The notes: generated by a model from the sequence alone, not told the origin. 64,000 nucleotides of DNA from Psychrobacter sp. NG25 (GCF_015234355.1 NZ_JADGMV010000001.1:1-64000), one strand, 5' to 3'; counted from the stretch's first letter, positions 36,698 to 45,702 are shown. Made by a program: numbers and translations.

Positions 36698-37325
36698 CTC
36701 AACAGAACCAGCGGAAAATAAGCAGCCAAATACTAAAACCAATAAGTCGCCTGAGCCAGCTCATGCGACGACGGGTAGCTCATCAACGCCCAAGGGTCGA
36801 CTGACGAAAACACCAAAAGTTCTCGCTAATGGTAGTCGCGCCTTTACGTGGTATTTACTATCATTGGTCGTGGTTATCATTGATCAGTGGACGAAATGGC
36901 TGGCTGAAACCAAGCTGACTTTTCATGAGCCAGTACCGGTGATTGAGCCATTTCTTAACTGGACGTTGGCATACAACTATGGCGCTGCTTTTAGCTTTTT
37001 GGCGGATGCTGGCGGTTGGCAGAAGTGGTTTTTTTCAGGATTGGCATTATTGATGTCACTGTTCTTAATCGGCTATTTGATTAAAGCGCCACGCACAGCC
37101 AAGTTGCTATCTACAGGCTTAGCATTGGTACTAGGCGGCGCAGTTGGTAATCTAATCGATCGTCTGCTACATGGTCACGTCATCGACTTCATCCATGTAC
37201 ATAACGCCGATGTCTGGCATTACCCTATCTTTAATATTGCAGATATGGGCATCAGTATCGGTGTTGCAATGATTGTCATTGATATGCTGTTCTTAGAAAA
37301 GAAGCGTGAAATGCCACGAGTATAA
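36690..37325 (+). CDS. lspA: Prolipoprotein signal peptidase (signal peptidase II)
   Basis: An inner-membrane aspartic protease that removes signal peptides from lipid-modified prolipoproteins. Four membrane helices carry the family motifs [44 protein letters not shown] and [12 protein letters not shown]. The two catalytic Asp lie in the last two. The ATG at 36690 overlaps ileS by 8 bp and has GAGGT eight bases upstream, inside ileS. The product has 211 residues; typical members have 160-170. The excess is a polar N-terminal tail of about 45 residues rich in Pro, Thr, Ser and Lys. Confidence 0.96.
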   Translation: MPNSTEPAENKQPNTKTNKSPEPAHATTGSSSTPKGRLTKTPKVLANGSRAFTWYLLSLVVVIIDQWTKWLAETKLTFHEPVPVIEPFLNWTLAYNYGAAFSFLADAGGWQKWFFSGLALLMSLFLIGYLIKAPRTAKLLSTGLALVLGGAVGNLIDRLLHGHVIDFIHVHNADVWHYPIFNIADMGISIGVAMIVIDMLFLEKKREMPRV

Positions 37326-37341
37326 TTTCAAATAATTGTAC

Positions 37342-37399
37342 AAACCTAATTAGGTTTATAAATAAAAAAGGTGGGTTACGCATTCGTAACCCACCTTTT
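37342..37399. terminator. Palindrome and bidirectional terminator after lspA
   Basis: AAACCTAATTAGGTTT (37342-37357) is a perfect palindrome. It is followed by GGTGGGTTACG/CGTAACCCACC (37370-37380 and 37385-37395) with an A-run before and TTTT after. The second hairpin is the likely terminator between convergent genes. Confidence 0.88.
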
Positions 37400-37435
37400 C
37401 TTTGGCTTACTCTTTCTTAGCAAGCTGCTGTCCTT

Positions 37436-38107
37436 TTATATTAACGAATCTAGCAAGTCTTTCAAGAATGATATATCTCCACCTGCCAACATAAATAACA
37501 ATCCTGCCATATTAATGACGACAGTCAAATAATACACGGCACGAAATTCGGCCTTTTGTGACTTATGGCGTAGATAAGTCTGCGCAACCATTGCCCCTAC
37601 CCAGCCGCCAAGCGCACTGAGTAGATGCAGCGTCGACTCAGGTGTACGCCAGTTGCCACTTTGGGCTGCTGCTTTATCTTTGGCATACATCGCATAGGTG
37701 ATAATGCCCAATGCGGCATACCAGCCAACCACCAACCAATTCAGTTTATCCATTATGGCCAATAAGATTAAGACACCGTAAAACCCGACACCTAAAAACA
37801 ATCGTTTCTTTTGCCCTGCTTCAAAATCAGCTTGGGCACTGCGCTTATGATTGCGCTGACGGATTTGCTTATTCTTTTTTGCCATTGTCTGCTGTACGAA
37901 ATCAAGCTCTTGCACATCCTTTGCTTGCATGCGTCCTTGATTGTCTTGCCCAAGCGTAAAAACTACTTGCTCACCAATCTCAGGACGACGACGCGCCTTG
38001 AACTCATTGATATGAAAGAATACAGAGTCACCATTCTCCGTTTGGATAAAACCAAAGCCTTTATCGTCTTGCCACTTTTTAACTTGCCCCTGCTGTTTAC
38101 TAGCCAT
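37436..38107 (-). CDS. Cold-shock domain fused to a DUF1294 membrane domain
   Basis: Residues about 5-68 form a cold-shock nucleic-acid-binding fold. The RNP1-like motif is KGFGFIQ and the RNP2-like motif is VFFHINEF. A basic stretch (KKNKQIRQRNHKRSAQ) leads to three or four membrane helices of the DUF1294 type (YAMYAKDKAAAQSGNWRTPE, LHLLSALGGWVGAMVAQ, LRHKSQK). Such fusions occur in gammaproteobacteria; the function is unknown. The domain order would hold an RNA-binding module at the membrane surface. It is divergent from fkpB across a palindromic element. Confidence 0.88.
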   Translation of the reverse strand: MASKQQGQVKKWQDDKGFGFIQTENGDSVFFHINEFKARRRPEIGEQVVFTLGQDNQGRMQAKDVQELDFVQQTMAKKNKQIRQRNHKRSAQADFEAGQKKRLFLGVGFYGVLILLAIMDKLNWLVVGWYAALGIITYAMYAKDKAAAQSGNWRTPESTLHLLSALGGWVGAMVAQTYLRHKSQKAEFRAVYYLTVVINMAGLLFMLAGGDISFLKDLLDSLI

Positions 38108-38141
38108 CGCTATGCCCGCTCTCTCTTAAATGCGTTAAATA

Positions 38142-38249
38142 CGTAGTCAATCTCATATAAATCAGATACGCTTTCATACTTGCTCATCCAACGAGTTGTA
38201 GTAATTTCACTCGCCTTTCTGGTATTTAAAACGTCCTTAACCGACTATA
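38142..38249 (-). repeat. Palindromic element, subtype B, degenerate
   Basis: Reads on the minus strand from TATAGTCGGTTAAGG to TTGACTACG, with AAAGGCGAGTGAAATT in the core. It aligns with the copy at 2821 over its whole length. The apical stem is degraded. It fills the gap between the cold-shock/DUF1294 gene and fkpB. Confidence 0.75.
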
Positions 38250-38362
38250 GTACACTATTTGCGTTACACTTTTTACGCTTACATAATCTGTCAGATGACT
38301 TATCATTTCTCATATTATTTTTTGATTTAATATCCCAATTCCGCAATAGATGGCTGCTAACT

Positions 38363-38860
38363 ATGACCGACTCACAATTTATCAATCCCAATGAAGACAC
38401 CCGTATCACTCACGGCAGTCTTGTAAAGCTGCATTTTGAAGTATCACTAGAAAACGGTACGGTGATTGACTCTACTTTTAGCCGCGATGCCCCTGTAACT
38501 TTGACCATTGGTGATGAAAGCTTGTTACCAGGCTTTGAGCAAGTACTGATGAATCTACGCGCTGGCGATACACGCTCCGCTCATCTTGAGCCAGAGCAAG
38601 CATTTAGCGATTGGAATCCTGATAATATTCAGCACTTTAGCCGTACTCAATTTGCACTGATCGCTGACAATCCTGAGATTGGCATGATGGTTGAGTTTGA
38701 AGACAAAGGCAAAAATACTTTGCCTGGTACAATTAGCGCCATCGACGACGACCAAGTAGAAGTGGACTTCAATCACCCACTTGCCGGGCAATCGCTGCTG
38801 TTTAAAGTAAAAATATTTAAAGTGACACCACCTGGTGTGACTGGCATAAAGCTCATCTAA
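38363..38860 (+). CDS. fkpB: FKBP-type peptidyl-prolyl isomerase, SlpA/FkpB type
   Basis: A small cytoplasmic prolyl isomerase and chaperone of the SlyD/FkpB class. The 165-residue product starts at the ATG at 38363. It shows SLVKLHFEVSLENGTVIDST, the FKBP core LTIGDESLLPGFEQVL, then an IF (insert-in-flap) domain (EQAFSDWNPDNIQ to TISAIDDDQVEVDFNHPLAGQ) and the return strand FKVKIFKVTPP. The frame opens 61 codons earlier at 38180 inside the repeat element; those residues do not belong to the family. Gene order ileS-lspA-fkpB is conserved, but here the cold-shock gene interrupts it. Confidence 0.93.
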   Translation: MTDSQFINPNEDTRITHGSLVKLHFEVSLENGTVIDSTFSRDAPVTLTIGDESLLPGFEQVLMNLRAGDTRSAHLEPEQAFSDWNPDNIQHFSRTQFALIADNPEIGMMVEFEDKGKNTLPGTISAIDDDQVEVDFNHPLAGQSLLFKVKIFKVTPPGVTGIKLI

Positions 38861-38880
38861 TACAATAATAAGGACACAAC

Positions 38881-39921
38881 ATGCAATATCAAAAACTGCC
38901 ACAAATCGATGAAAAAGTATCTAAAATCTGTCTAGGTACGATGACATGGGGACAGCAAAACACTGAGTCCGAAGCGCATGAGCAAATGGACATGGCATTG
39001 AGCGAAGGTGTGAACTTTTGGGATACGGCGGAAATGTATCCATCACCACCAGATAAAGACAAGCAAGGCGACACAGAGCGCTTTATGGGTACTTGGTTTA
39101 ATAAAACCAAACAACGTGACAAAGTCGTTCTTGCCAGCAAAATATCTCCTATGGGGTTTTTACGTGATGGGCAAACACGTTTTAACGCCGAGCAGATCAG
39201 TGGCGCTATTGATGACAATCTTAAACGTCTTCAAACAGACTATATCGATATTTACCAGCTGCATTGGCCTGAACGCCAAACGAACTTTTTTAGTCAGCTT
39301 GGCTATACTGAAGAGATGGCAGCGCAACCGCTAGATGATTTGACGCCTTTTTTAGAGACCATTCAAGCATTGAACGATGAGATTAAAAAAGGTCGCATTC
39401 GTGCTTATGGTCTATCGAACGATACTGCATGGGGACTTATGCGCTATCTCTGGGAAGCGGACAAAAATGGTTTAATACCACCTCTTACCGTCCAAAACCC
39501 TTACAGTCTATTAAACCGCTTGTATGAAATCAATATGGCGGAGATTGCTCATCGTGAGAATGTTGGTTTACTTGCCTATTCTCCCCTCGGCTTTGGTGTA
39601 TTGTCAGGTAAATATCTTGATGGTAAGCGCCCAGCAGGTGCTCGTCTGACCATGTATGATCGCTTTGCCCGCTATACCAATGAAGAGGCAATATCAGCCA
39701 CTGAGCAATACGCCAAAATAGCTGCTGATGCCGATTTAGATATGGCGCAAATGGCCTTGGCTTTCGTTAACTCACGCTCGTTTGTCACTAGTAATATCAT
39801 TGGGGCAACTACGCTCGATCAGCTTAAATCTAATATCGATAGTGCCAATCTGACGCTAAGCTCAGATGTATTAAAAGCGATTGAGGCGGTACATACTCAG
39901 CATCCTAATCCATCACCTTAA
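38881..39921 (+). CDS. tas: NADP(H)-dependent aldo-keto reductase, Tas type
   Basis: A TIM-barrel reductase of 346 residues, the same length as E. coli Tas. The N terminus (MQYQKLP...VSKICLGTMTWG) and NFWDTAEMYPSPP, with catalytic Asp and Tyr, LASKIS (Lys) and QLHWPER (His) show an intact catalytic tetrad. The coenzyme loop near the C terminus (SNIIGATTLDQLKSNI) fits NADPH. The physiological substrate is not known. AAGGAC precedes the ATG, and it follows fkpB after 20 bp, so the two may be co-transcribed. Confidence 0.92.
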   Translation: MQYQKLPQIDEKVSKICLGTMTWGQQNTESEAHEQMDMALSEGVNFWDTAEMYPSPPDKDKQGDTERFMGTWFNKTKQRDKVVLASKISPMGFLRDGQTRFNAEQISGAIDDNLKRLQTDYIDIYQLHWPERQTNFFSQLGYTEEMAAQPLDDLTPFLETIQALNDEIKKGRIRAYGLSNDTAWGLMRYLWEADKNGLIPPLTVQNPYSLLNRLYEINMAEIAHRENVGLLAYSPLGFGVLSGKYLDGKRPAGARLTMYDRFARYTNEEAISATEQYAKIAADADLDMAQMALAFVNSRSFVTSNIIGATTLDQLKSNIDSANLTLSSDVLKAIEAVHTQHPNPSP

Positions 39922-39949
39922 CTTAGTCTGATTTATAGCTATATAAAAG

Positions 39950-39997
39950 AAAAAGGCGCAAATCGCGAGAACTATCACTGCTATTTGCGCCTTTTTT
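39950..39997. terminator. Terminator between convergent tas and plsC-like genes
   Basis: GGCGCAAAT (39955-39963) and ATTTGCGCC (39983-39991) pair across a 19-base loop, with an A-run before and TTTTTT after. Confidence 0.8.
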
Positions 39998-40044
39998 GTG
40001 TCTGCTCACTTATCAATTCAAGCAAGCCTGATACTTAAGAAAAC

Positions 40045-40875
40045 TTATACTTTAGATACTTTTTCTTGAGCCAGTTTTTCTTGAGATGCTTTTGTCAGTA
40101 CTCGCGAATGTAGTTCAGCCAAGCCTTCTTGCATACGTGCTTGCAATATATTGGTGAGCTCACTCTTATTCAAGCCTTTAGGATCTATCGGTTCAAGTGG
40201 CAGTACATAAGCCGTCACGTCCTTACTATCGAGCACCTTTTTTAAGCTGTCTTTCATCGTCAGTTTGCCATAATAAGGCAACTCTTCACTCAACGTACCA
40301 TCTTTATTGACATAAGCAATTACGAGAGGACGCACAGGAACATCAGCATCTATCGCTGCCTGCAATAGTGTGCCATGGATACGCTTGATTTTTTTGCCAT
40401 CGGTAGTGGTTGCCTCCGGAAAAAAGATAACCGAAAACCCCTTGCTTAGGAAGTTGGCAATTTGTGCCGCAACTGATCCTGAATCACCGGAGCCACGCTC
40501 AATAAACACCGTACCTGCTGCATGCGCCAACTTACCAAATACTGGCCAATCACCGATTTCTGCTTTGGATAAGAAAAAGGCTGGACTCAACGTCCCTACT
40601 ACAGGAATATCCATCCACGACACGTGATTAGATACCCACAGACCATGATGCTGCTCTACTCGCTCGACTGCTATGACTTTTACACCAAAAGAGCCTGCCA
40701 TTTTTCGGCAAAAGGTCTGGATATAGCGCGGTAGCGTTTCGCGTGGTGGCTGTCTAAAAGCACCGATACGTTGAGCAGCACGCAGTCCGCCAGCGATAGT
40801 GGTGGTCATGCCAGCGATTTGTTTACCGCGACCGAATTGCTGTCTGAGTGAAAAGCCTGACTTAGATTGGCTCAT
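40045..40875 (-). CDS. 1-acyl-glycerol-3-phosphate acyltransferase-like (PlsC family)
   Basis: Transfers an acyl chain onto lysophosphatidate or a related lysolipid at the inner membrane. The HX4D catalytic motif is H84-VSWM-D89 in SNHVSWMDIPV. The other family blocks are FIERGSGDSG and the EGT-like FPEATTTDGKKI. The 276-residue length is normal. Because an organism often has several PlsC paralogues, I do not assign the symbol plsC. GAGGG precedes the ATG. The gene is monocistronic. Confidence 0.88.
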   Translation of the reverse strand: MSQSKSGFSLRQQFGRGKQIAGMTTTIAGGLRAAQRIGAFRQPPRETLPRYIQTFCRKMAGSFGVKVIAVERVEQHHGLWVSNHVSWMDIPVVGTLSPAFFLSKAEIGDWPVFGKLAHAAGTVFIERGSGDSGSVAAQIANFLSKGFSVIFFPEATTTDGKKIKRIHGTLLQAAIDADVPVRPLVIAYVNKDGTLSEELPYYGKLTMKDSLKKVLDSKDVTAYVLPLEPIDPKGLNKSELTNILQARMQEGLAELHSRVLTKASQEKLAQEKVSKV

Positions 40876-41172
40876 CTGTATCCCTCGTGGTTAAAAATAT
40901 ATGATTGTATATCTTAAATAAACGCAGTGAGTATAACAAAATTTATGAACTCAGTGATGATTTGTTCACTGAGTTATCAAGCGCTTTTGTTGGTATTTTA
41001 TTCAGCCACCTACTCTGTAACATAAAAATATCGATATTTAGACGAATACGCTTTAACATCAAGTGATAAGACCACATATAGAAGGTCATACAAAAGCTAT
41101 TTCGACGTTTGTTAAAACGTTTATTAAATTGATAATAGCGATATATCTACTTTATTAAATAGGTGACACTCT

Positions 41173-42600
41173 TTGGATTATTTTGAAAGACATGAAGGTG
41201 GCGAACGCGCCATTATAGTACATTTAGACATCCGCCAAATTCAAGATCCTGACGATCTGGGTGAATTTGAGCTATTGGCAGACTCAGCCGGTGCAGATCG
41301 CTTGGCACTGGTCACAGGTTCGCGTGCACGTCCCGATGCCAGATATTTCGTTGGTAGCGGTAAAGCAGAAGAGATAGCAGAATTGGTGCGCGAGCATGAT
41401 GCAGATATCGTGCTTTTTAACCACAGTTTATCGCCCTCACAAGAGCGTAATATCGAAGCGTTGGTCAAATGCCGTGTGTTAGACCGTACTGGTCTGATTT
41501 TGGATATTTTTGCTCAGCGTGCCCGTACTTATGAAGGTAAGCTACAGGTTGAGCTGGCGCAATTGAATCATTTATCGACACGTTTGGTCCGTGGTTGGAC
41601 GCATTTGGAACGTCAAAAAGGTGGTATCGGTCTGCGTGGACCAGGTGAGACTCAGCTTGAAACGGATCGTCGCTTGCTACAAGTGCGCGTCATGCAGCTT
41701 AAGAGTAGAATTGAGAAAGTCAGACAGACACGTGCGCAAGGTCGAGCCCGTCGCCAAAAATCAGACGTGCCGACCATTTCGCTTGTCGGTTATACCAATG
41801 CCGGCAAGTCCACTTTGTTTAATCGTTTGGTCGATGAAAACATCTATGCTGCTGATAAGCTGTTTGCAACGCTCGACCCAACGCTACGCCGCTTAGATTG
41901 GCAAGGTGTGGGCCGTGTGGTATTGGTCGATACGGTAGGTTTTGTCCGTCATTTACCACATGAGTTGGTCGAATCTTTTCATGCTACATTAGAAGAGACG
42001 CTAGAAGCAGATTTATTATTACACGTCATCGATTCTTCTAGCGAGGACATGCATGAACAAATTCAGGCGGTCAAAGACGTATTAGCTGAAATTGATAATG
42101 ATGTGCCAGTACTCAATGTCTACAACAAAATCGATTTAACTGAAGAGCCTGCACGTATCGGCTATGCTAGCGAAGGTGAACCTAACCGCGTCTATGTTTC
42201 TTCTAGAGAGAACTTGGGCATGGAAGAATTATCATTAGCCGTGCAGCAGTTACTCACGGGTACACTGACCACGTTTGATTTGACGCTCCCTTATCATGCA
42301 GGGCAATTAAAAAACACCTTGTACGAGCTCGGCGTGATTCAAGAAGAAACCTATGATGACAGTGGTCATGAGTGCTTAACGATTCGCTTGCCAAGCGATA
42401 GATTGAGACAACTACTTGGTCAAGCGGATCTAGATCCAGTAGACGTGCTGCCGCTTGCCCAAGCAACGCTACTGATGCCTGTACTTGAAGAGTTTGAGCA
42501 GTCTGATGATGTTGAAGAGCAGACAATGACTGAAGCAGAAGAAAAAGCGTTTGACGAATTTGATGCGCTGAATCCTGAAGCAGAAAATCTATCGAAATAG
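41173..42600 (+). CDS. hflX: Ribosome-splitting GTPase HflX
   Basis: HflX is a ribosome-associated GTPase that splits stalled or damaged 70S particles under stress. The 475-residue product has the HflX N-terminal domain (DARYFVGSGKAEEIAEL, LFNHSLSPSQERNIE, DRTGLILDIFAQRA). A Arg/Gly-rich GLRGPGETQLETDRR linker follows, then the GTPase domain with GYTNAGKSTLFN, DTVGFVRHLP and NKID. A C-terminal acidic tail ends the chain. The start is a TTG with AGGTGA at 41161-41166, six bases upstream. Unlike many genomes, hfq is not directly upstream. Confidence 0.96.
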   Translation: MDYFERHEGGERAIIVHLDIRQIQDPDDLGEFELLADSAGADRLALVTGSRARPDARYFVGSGKAEEIAELVREHDADIVLFNHSLSPSQERNIEALVKCRVLDRTGLILDIFAQRARTYEGKLQVELAQLNHLSTRLVRGWTHLERQKGGIGLRGPGETQLETDRRLLQVRVMQLKSRIEKVRQTRAQGRARRQKSDVPTISLVGYTNAGKSTLFNRLVDENIYAADKLFATLDPTLRRLDWQGVGRVVLVDTVGFVRHLPHELVESFHATLEETLEADLLLHVIDSSSEDMHEQIQAVKDVLAEIDNDVPVLNVYNKIDLTEEPARIGYASEGEPNRVYVSSRENLGMEELSLAVQQLLTGTLTTFDLTLPYHAGQLKNTLYELGVIQEETYDDSGHECLTIRLPSDRLRQLLGQADLDPVDVLPLAQATLLMPVLEEFEQSDDVEEQTMTEAEEKAFDEFDALNPEAENLSK

Positions 42601-42647
42601 CTAAATTCTAAAACAATGTTTTAAGCATTTAAGTTATAGACAATAAG

Positions 42648-42678
42648 AGGATGATATCCATTGGTATCATCCTTTTTT
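42648..42678 (+). terminator. Terminator of hflX
   Basis: AGGATGATATCC pairs with GGTATCATCCT around ATT and is followed by TTTTTT. Confidence 0.85.
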
Positions 42679-42953
42679 ATGGCGTATATATTTAAATTTC
42701 ATATACGGCTGAGGCAGTTTGTAGACTAATAAAAGTTGATGCCCTAGCAATTTTATAGTGGGCAGACTATATTCAGTCCAAACAACAAAGCGCCGTATTA
42801 CCTTATAGACTTTATTAGTTTGTCTACTCTGTATATAATCGCCTGTTATACATTCAACAAACATTGATAGATAGGACACGCTTAGTTACGGCGTTATCAC
42901 CTGTACTAACTTTGCGCTCATTCTATTTATCTCTGACTTGGCCAGTAGTTCTT

Positions 42954-43379
42954 ATGAAATCTACTCATCTCTCTAATATGCCTCTATGGCTCGCAATCAT
43001 CCTGACTTTAGCGATGGTTATCCTTGTCCGTGAATCAGCCGTTATCCTCTGCCAATGGGCAGGCATCGAAAAAGCCGCCAATATTGTCGGGCTGGTCGCT
43101 ATGTTTTGTATTTTGATGGCCTGGCGATTACTCAAAGGCTTACCAAGCTGGCTAACGCAAGCCAGTAATACCCTATTGGTCGATAGTGGTTTTGCTTTTT
43201 TGCCCGTCTCTGCTGGTGCAGGATTGCTACTCTTTGCCTTAGGTGATGAGTTATGGGGCGTGATGGCAACGATGATTATCAGTGTACTGATTCCACTGTG
43301 GGGCTTGGCGATTCTTTCCAATCGCTGGCTAAACGACAATGTTAGTACTAACACTACCTCTGTTGAAGAGCACAAATAA
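42954..43379 (+). CDS. LrgA/CidA-family membrane protein
   Basis: CidA/LrgA proteins are small holin-like membrane proteins usually encoded before an LrgB/CidB partner and linked to autolysis or to pyruvate or acetate transport. Four hydrophobic helices are visible. The family block LLVDSGFAFLPVSAGAGLLLF follows the third (split as LVDSGFAFLP and VSAGAGLLLF). The frame opens at TTG 42864. I take the ATG at 42954, giving 141 residues, the usual length, but no strong ribosome binding site precedes it. The lrgB-like gene follows after 31 bp. Confidence 0.78.
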   Translation: MKSTHLSNMPLWLAIILTLAMVILVRESAVILCQWAGIEKAANIVGLVAMFCILMAWRLLKGLPSWLTQASNTLLVDSGFAFLPVSAGAGLLLFALGDELWGVMATMIISVLIPLWGLAILSNRWLNDNVSTNTTSVEEHK

Positions 43380-43410
43380 TAGCTGTGAGCAATATGAACA
43401 AGGAAAAGGT

Positions 43411-44100
43411 ATGAGTTTTGACAGTTTATTTGTGACGACCCTAGCAGCCATCGTACTAACCTTGGCAGCGCATGTCATTGCTCGATTACTGGCACGTAAG
43501 ATTTCATGGCTGCCAATGGTGATTACCGCATTAGCACTTGTTCTTTTATTCTTGTTCCTTTTGCAATGGGATTACAACGATTACTATAGTGCGGCTAAGC
43601 CCGTATTTGATCGTCTGTTAGGGTATGTCACCGTATTATTGGCAGTGCCTTTGGCAGCGATGAGCTTTAAAGGGTTACCTGTCAAAAAACTCATGTTAAT
43701 CGTCACTATTGCGAGTCTCGTGGGTGCATTATTACCCATGTCATTGGCGTATCTGTTTTCGTTAAGCCACGACACCATACTCGCTTTTGCGACACGTTCA
43801 GTCACCACGCCGATTGGTCTCAGTGTCGCCGATTTGATTGGAGCTCCCCTTGCCTTAGCGAACTTAATTATTATTGTTTCAGGGCTTATCGGTGGGGCTT
43901 TAGCGCGCTTTTTGTTTCGTGGTATCGATGATGACCGTGCCAAAGGCCTAGCGCTTGGCTTAGCTGCTCATGCCTTTGGTACTGTAGAAGCTTGGCAAAT
44001 CAGTCATACTGCTGGGCGTTATGCTGCATTTGGGTTGGCAGTAAACGGTCTGGTAACAGCCATCTGGGTACCTATTTTCATCAGCGCACTCATCAGTTAA
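43411..44100 (+). CDS. LrgB/CidB-family membrane protein
   Basis: A 229-residue protein with about seven membrane helices. Its family blocks are RSVTTPIGLSVADLIGAP and GLALGLAAHAFGTVEAWQ, the usual LrgB signature containing SVTTPIA-like and HxxGT-like residues. AAGGAAAAGG precedes the ATG at 43411. It is paired with the LrgA-like gene and probably forms a complex with it. The frame opens 24 codons earlier, overlapping the LrgA gene, but the ATG with the good ribosome binding site is preferred. Confidence 0.87.
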   Translation: MSFDSLFVTTLAAIVLTLAAHVIARLLARKISWLPMVITALALVLLFLFLLQWDYNDYYSAAKPVFDRLLGYVTVLLAVPLAAMSFKGLPVKKLMLIVTIASLVGALLPMSLAYLFSLSHDTILAFATRSVTTPIGLSVADLIGAPLALANLIIIVSGLIGGALARFLFRGIDDDRAKGLALGLAAHAFGTVEAWQISHTAGRYAAFGLAVNGLVTAIWVPIFISALIS

Positions 44101-44116
44101 ATCCTCAATAATATAA

Positions 44117-44157
44117 TAGGGGCTGAACTAGTTATTTAGGACAGCCCCTACTGTTTT
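44117..44157 (+). terminator. Probable terminator of the lrgAB-like pair
   Basis: TAGGGGCTG (44117-44125) and CAGCCCCTA (44142-44150) pair perfectly; the loop is 16 bases and the following T-run is short (CTGTTTT). Confidence 0.65.
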
Positions 44158-44173
44158 CCAGTATTTAAATACA

Positions 44174-44276
44174 ATTGATTCAATTCAAAAGTAGTACAAA
44201 GCAACCAACTGTAGATCTATATCTAGTATTTCAAGCGAGGTTAATGCAGTAATACCTTTATAGTGGAATGACTATA
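44174..44276 (+). repeat. Palindromic element, subtype A
   Basis: Starts ATTGATTCAATTCAAAAGTAG, keeps AAGCGAGGTTAATGCAGTAA and ends AGTGGAATGACTATA. The conserved CCGAGTG is altered to CCAACTG. It is 103 bp long and lies between the lrgAB-like pair and the transglycosylase gene. Confidence 0.82.
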
Positions 44277-44290
44277 GCTCCTTTCTCAAA

Positions 44291-44334
44291 AGTCTCTTGC
44301 TCAGCAGTCTCTTGCTCAGCAGTCCATTGCTCAA
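44291..44334 (+). repeat. Three tandem 15-bp units
   Basis: AGTCTCTTGCTCAGC occurs twice without a change and is followed by a third unit AGTCCATTGCTCAAA with mismatches. It lies in the gap before the transglycosylase gene, right after the palindromic element. Confidence 0.85.
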
Positions 44335-44697
44335 ATTATCTGAGCGGTCTTTTAGGGCCAATTTTTCATGGGTATAAAGCGATATAAATACTGACCTACT
44401 TGCTTAAAATAAAAAATCATAGCATATTGATTTTTCTAAAGTTATCCCAAGATATAACCTCTATTTTTACATCTTATTTTGACAATCCTATGCGTTGAAA
44501 AGTTATTGTATGCTATAGTAAACAACTATTATTTTTTGTATCTATTACGAGTGGTTTCTAGTTAAACGTGGTTTTTCTAGGTTGCTATATTCCTTATAGC
44601 TATAAAATCCGACAAGCCCAATAACCGCTTAAATGCGAAAAACGAAGCGCCTATAGGCAAAGTAATTTGCTATTACTCGATAAAAAGTGATAACCCT

Positions 44698-45510
44698 ATG
44701 ATAAACGTTGCAACCTTAGTGACTCGCTGCTTGTCTCCTATTTTTTTGACCACTGTTGTTCTATCAACTTTATCCGTTCATGCTCAAGCTGAGAACATAA
44801 CGATTTATAAGGATAAAAGTGGGAAAGTATTAATGACTAACGTCAATCCCAGTGGTAATTTTGATCAATTTACTAAAAAAGTGCAGGTTAATTACTACAA
44901 AAGCTCTAAGTTGTATGATGGCAGTAATAACGGTTATAGCAGCAATAATGATTACGGTAGCAGCGCTGCTAGCAACAGTGGCACCCGCAACGCTTATGAT
45001 AGCTATATTCGTGACTCTGCCCAACGTCATGGCGTAGATCCTGCCCTCATGAAAGCAATGATGCATACAGAATCAGCTTTTAATCCAAACGCGCGTTCAC
45101 CAGTCGGTGCCCAAGGTCTGATGCAGCTTATGCCAGCGACAGCTCGCCGTTTCAAAGTGAGTAACCCTTGGAACCCTGCTGATAATATTGAAGGCTCAGC
45201 CAAATATATCGCTTGGCTCATGCGCCGTTTTGACAATAGAATTGAGTATGCAGTCGCAGGCTATAATGCGGGTGAAGGAAACGTCGATAAATATGGTGGC
45301 ATCCCTCCTTTTAAAGAAACACAGAACTATGTTAAAAAAGTCATGAGTCGCTACCATAGCTTATATAAAAATGACTCAGGGCTGTCTGGTGCGAGTATGA
45401 GCGCTAGCAACCAAAATAATAATACGAGCGGGGGTCTAAAAAATGTCAGTTATGGCACCAGTAGTAACAATGCCAGTTATACCAATTCTGCTTATGCTGC
45501 CTTACGTTAA
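44698..45510 (+). CDS. Exported lytic transglycosylase (SLT domain)
   Basis: Cleaves the glycan strand of peptidoglycan. A signal peptide ends near VHAQA. A short DUF4124-like N-terminal region (TIYKDKSGKVLMTNV) and a Ser/Asn/Tyr-rich spacer follow. The SLT domain, residues about 100-215, has catalytic Glu E125 in MMHTESAFNP, the blocks GAQGLMQLMPATA and AVAGYNAGEGNV, and closes with YVKKVMSRY. The C-terminal 45 residues are Asn/Ser-rich and probably disordered. The protein most resembles small single-domain transglycosylases rather than Slt70 or MltC. Monocistronic with a strong terminator. Confidence 0.92.
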   Translation: MINVATLVTRCLSPIFLTTVVLSTLSVHAQAENITIYKDKSGKVLMTNVNPSGNFDQFTKKVQVNYYKSSKLYDGSNNGYSSNNDYGSSAASNSGTRNAYDSYIRDSAQRHGVDPALMKAMMHTESAFNPNARSPVGAQGLMQLMPATARRFKVSNPWNPADNIEGSAKYIAWLMRRFDNRIEYAVAGYNAGEGNVDKYGGIPPFKETQNYVKKVMSRYHSLYKNDSGLSGASMSASNQNNNTSGGLKNVSYGTSSNNASYTNSAYAALR

Positions 45511-45542
45511 ACGATAAATATGATGTACAAAGAGTCAGACAT

Positions 45543-45576
45543 AAAAAAGCCCGTTAATTGATTAACGGGCTTTTTT
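45543..45576. terminator. Bidirectional terminator
   Basis: AAAAAAGCCCGTTAAT and ATTAACGGGCTTTTTT pair perfectly around TG, between the convergent transglycosylase and tsf genes. Confidence 0.92.
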
Positions 45577-45595
45577 ATACTTGGAGACTCTATCT

Positions 45596-45702
45596 TATAG
45601 TTGAATTCAAATAATTTCGATACAAGGAAACCGAGTGCAAGCTATACATTAGTATGGTTAGCGAGGATGACGATGTAGCGGATTTATATGGATTTGGCTA
45701 TA
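45596..45702 (+). repeat. Palindromic element, subtype C
   Basis: Starts TATAGTTGAATTCAAAT and ends GGATTTGGCTATA. The core has GGAAACCGAGTGCAAG, an apical stem CTATAC/GTATGG and GTTAGCGAGGATGACG. It is 107 bp long and lies in the convergent gap between the transglycosylase and tsf genes. Confidence 0.85.

Noticed and set aside
38180..38362. The upstream 61 codons of the fkpB frame
   Set aside because: They run through the palindromic element and have no FKBP similarity. The ATG at 38363 is the better start.
42720..42780. A further possible repeat copy before the lrgA-like gene (TTTTATAGTGGGCAGACTATA)
   Set aside because: The right end looks similar, but the core marks CCGAGTG and AGCGAG are not recognisable, so I did not count it.
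42660..42879. Minus-strand frame before the lrgA-like gene
   Set aside because: Overlaps the hflX terminator and the promoter region, without a ribosome binding site.
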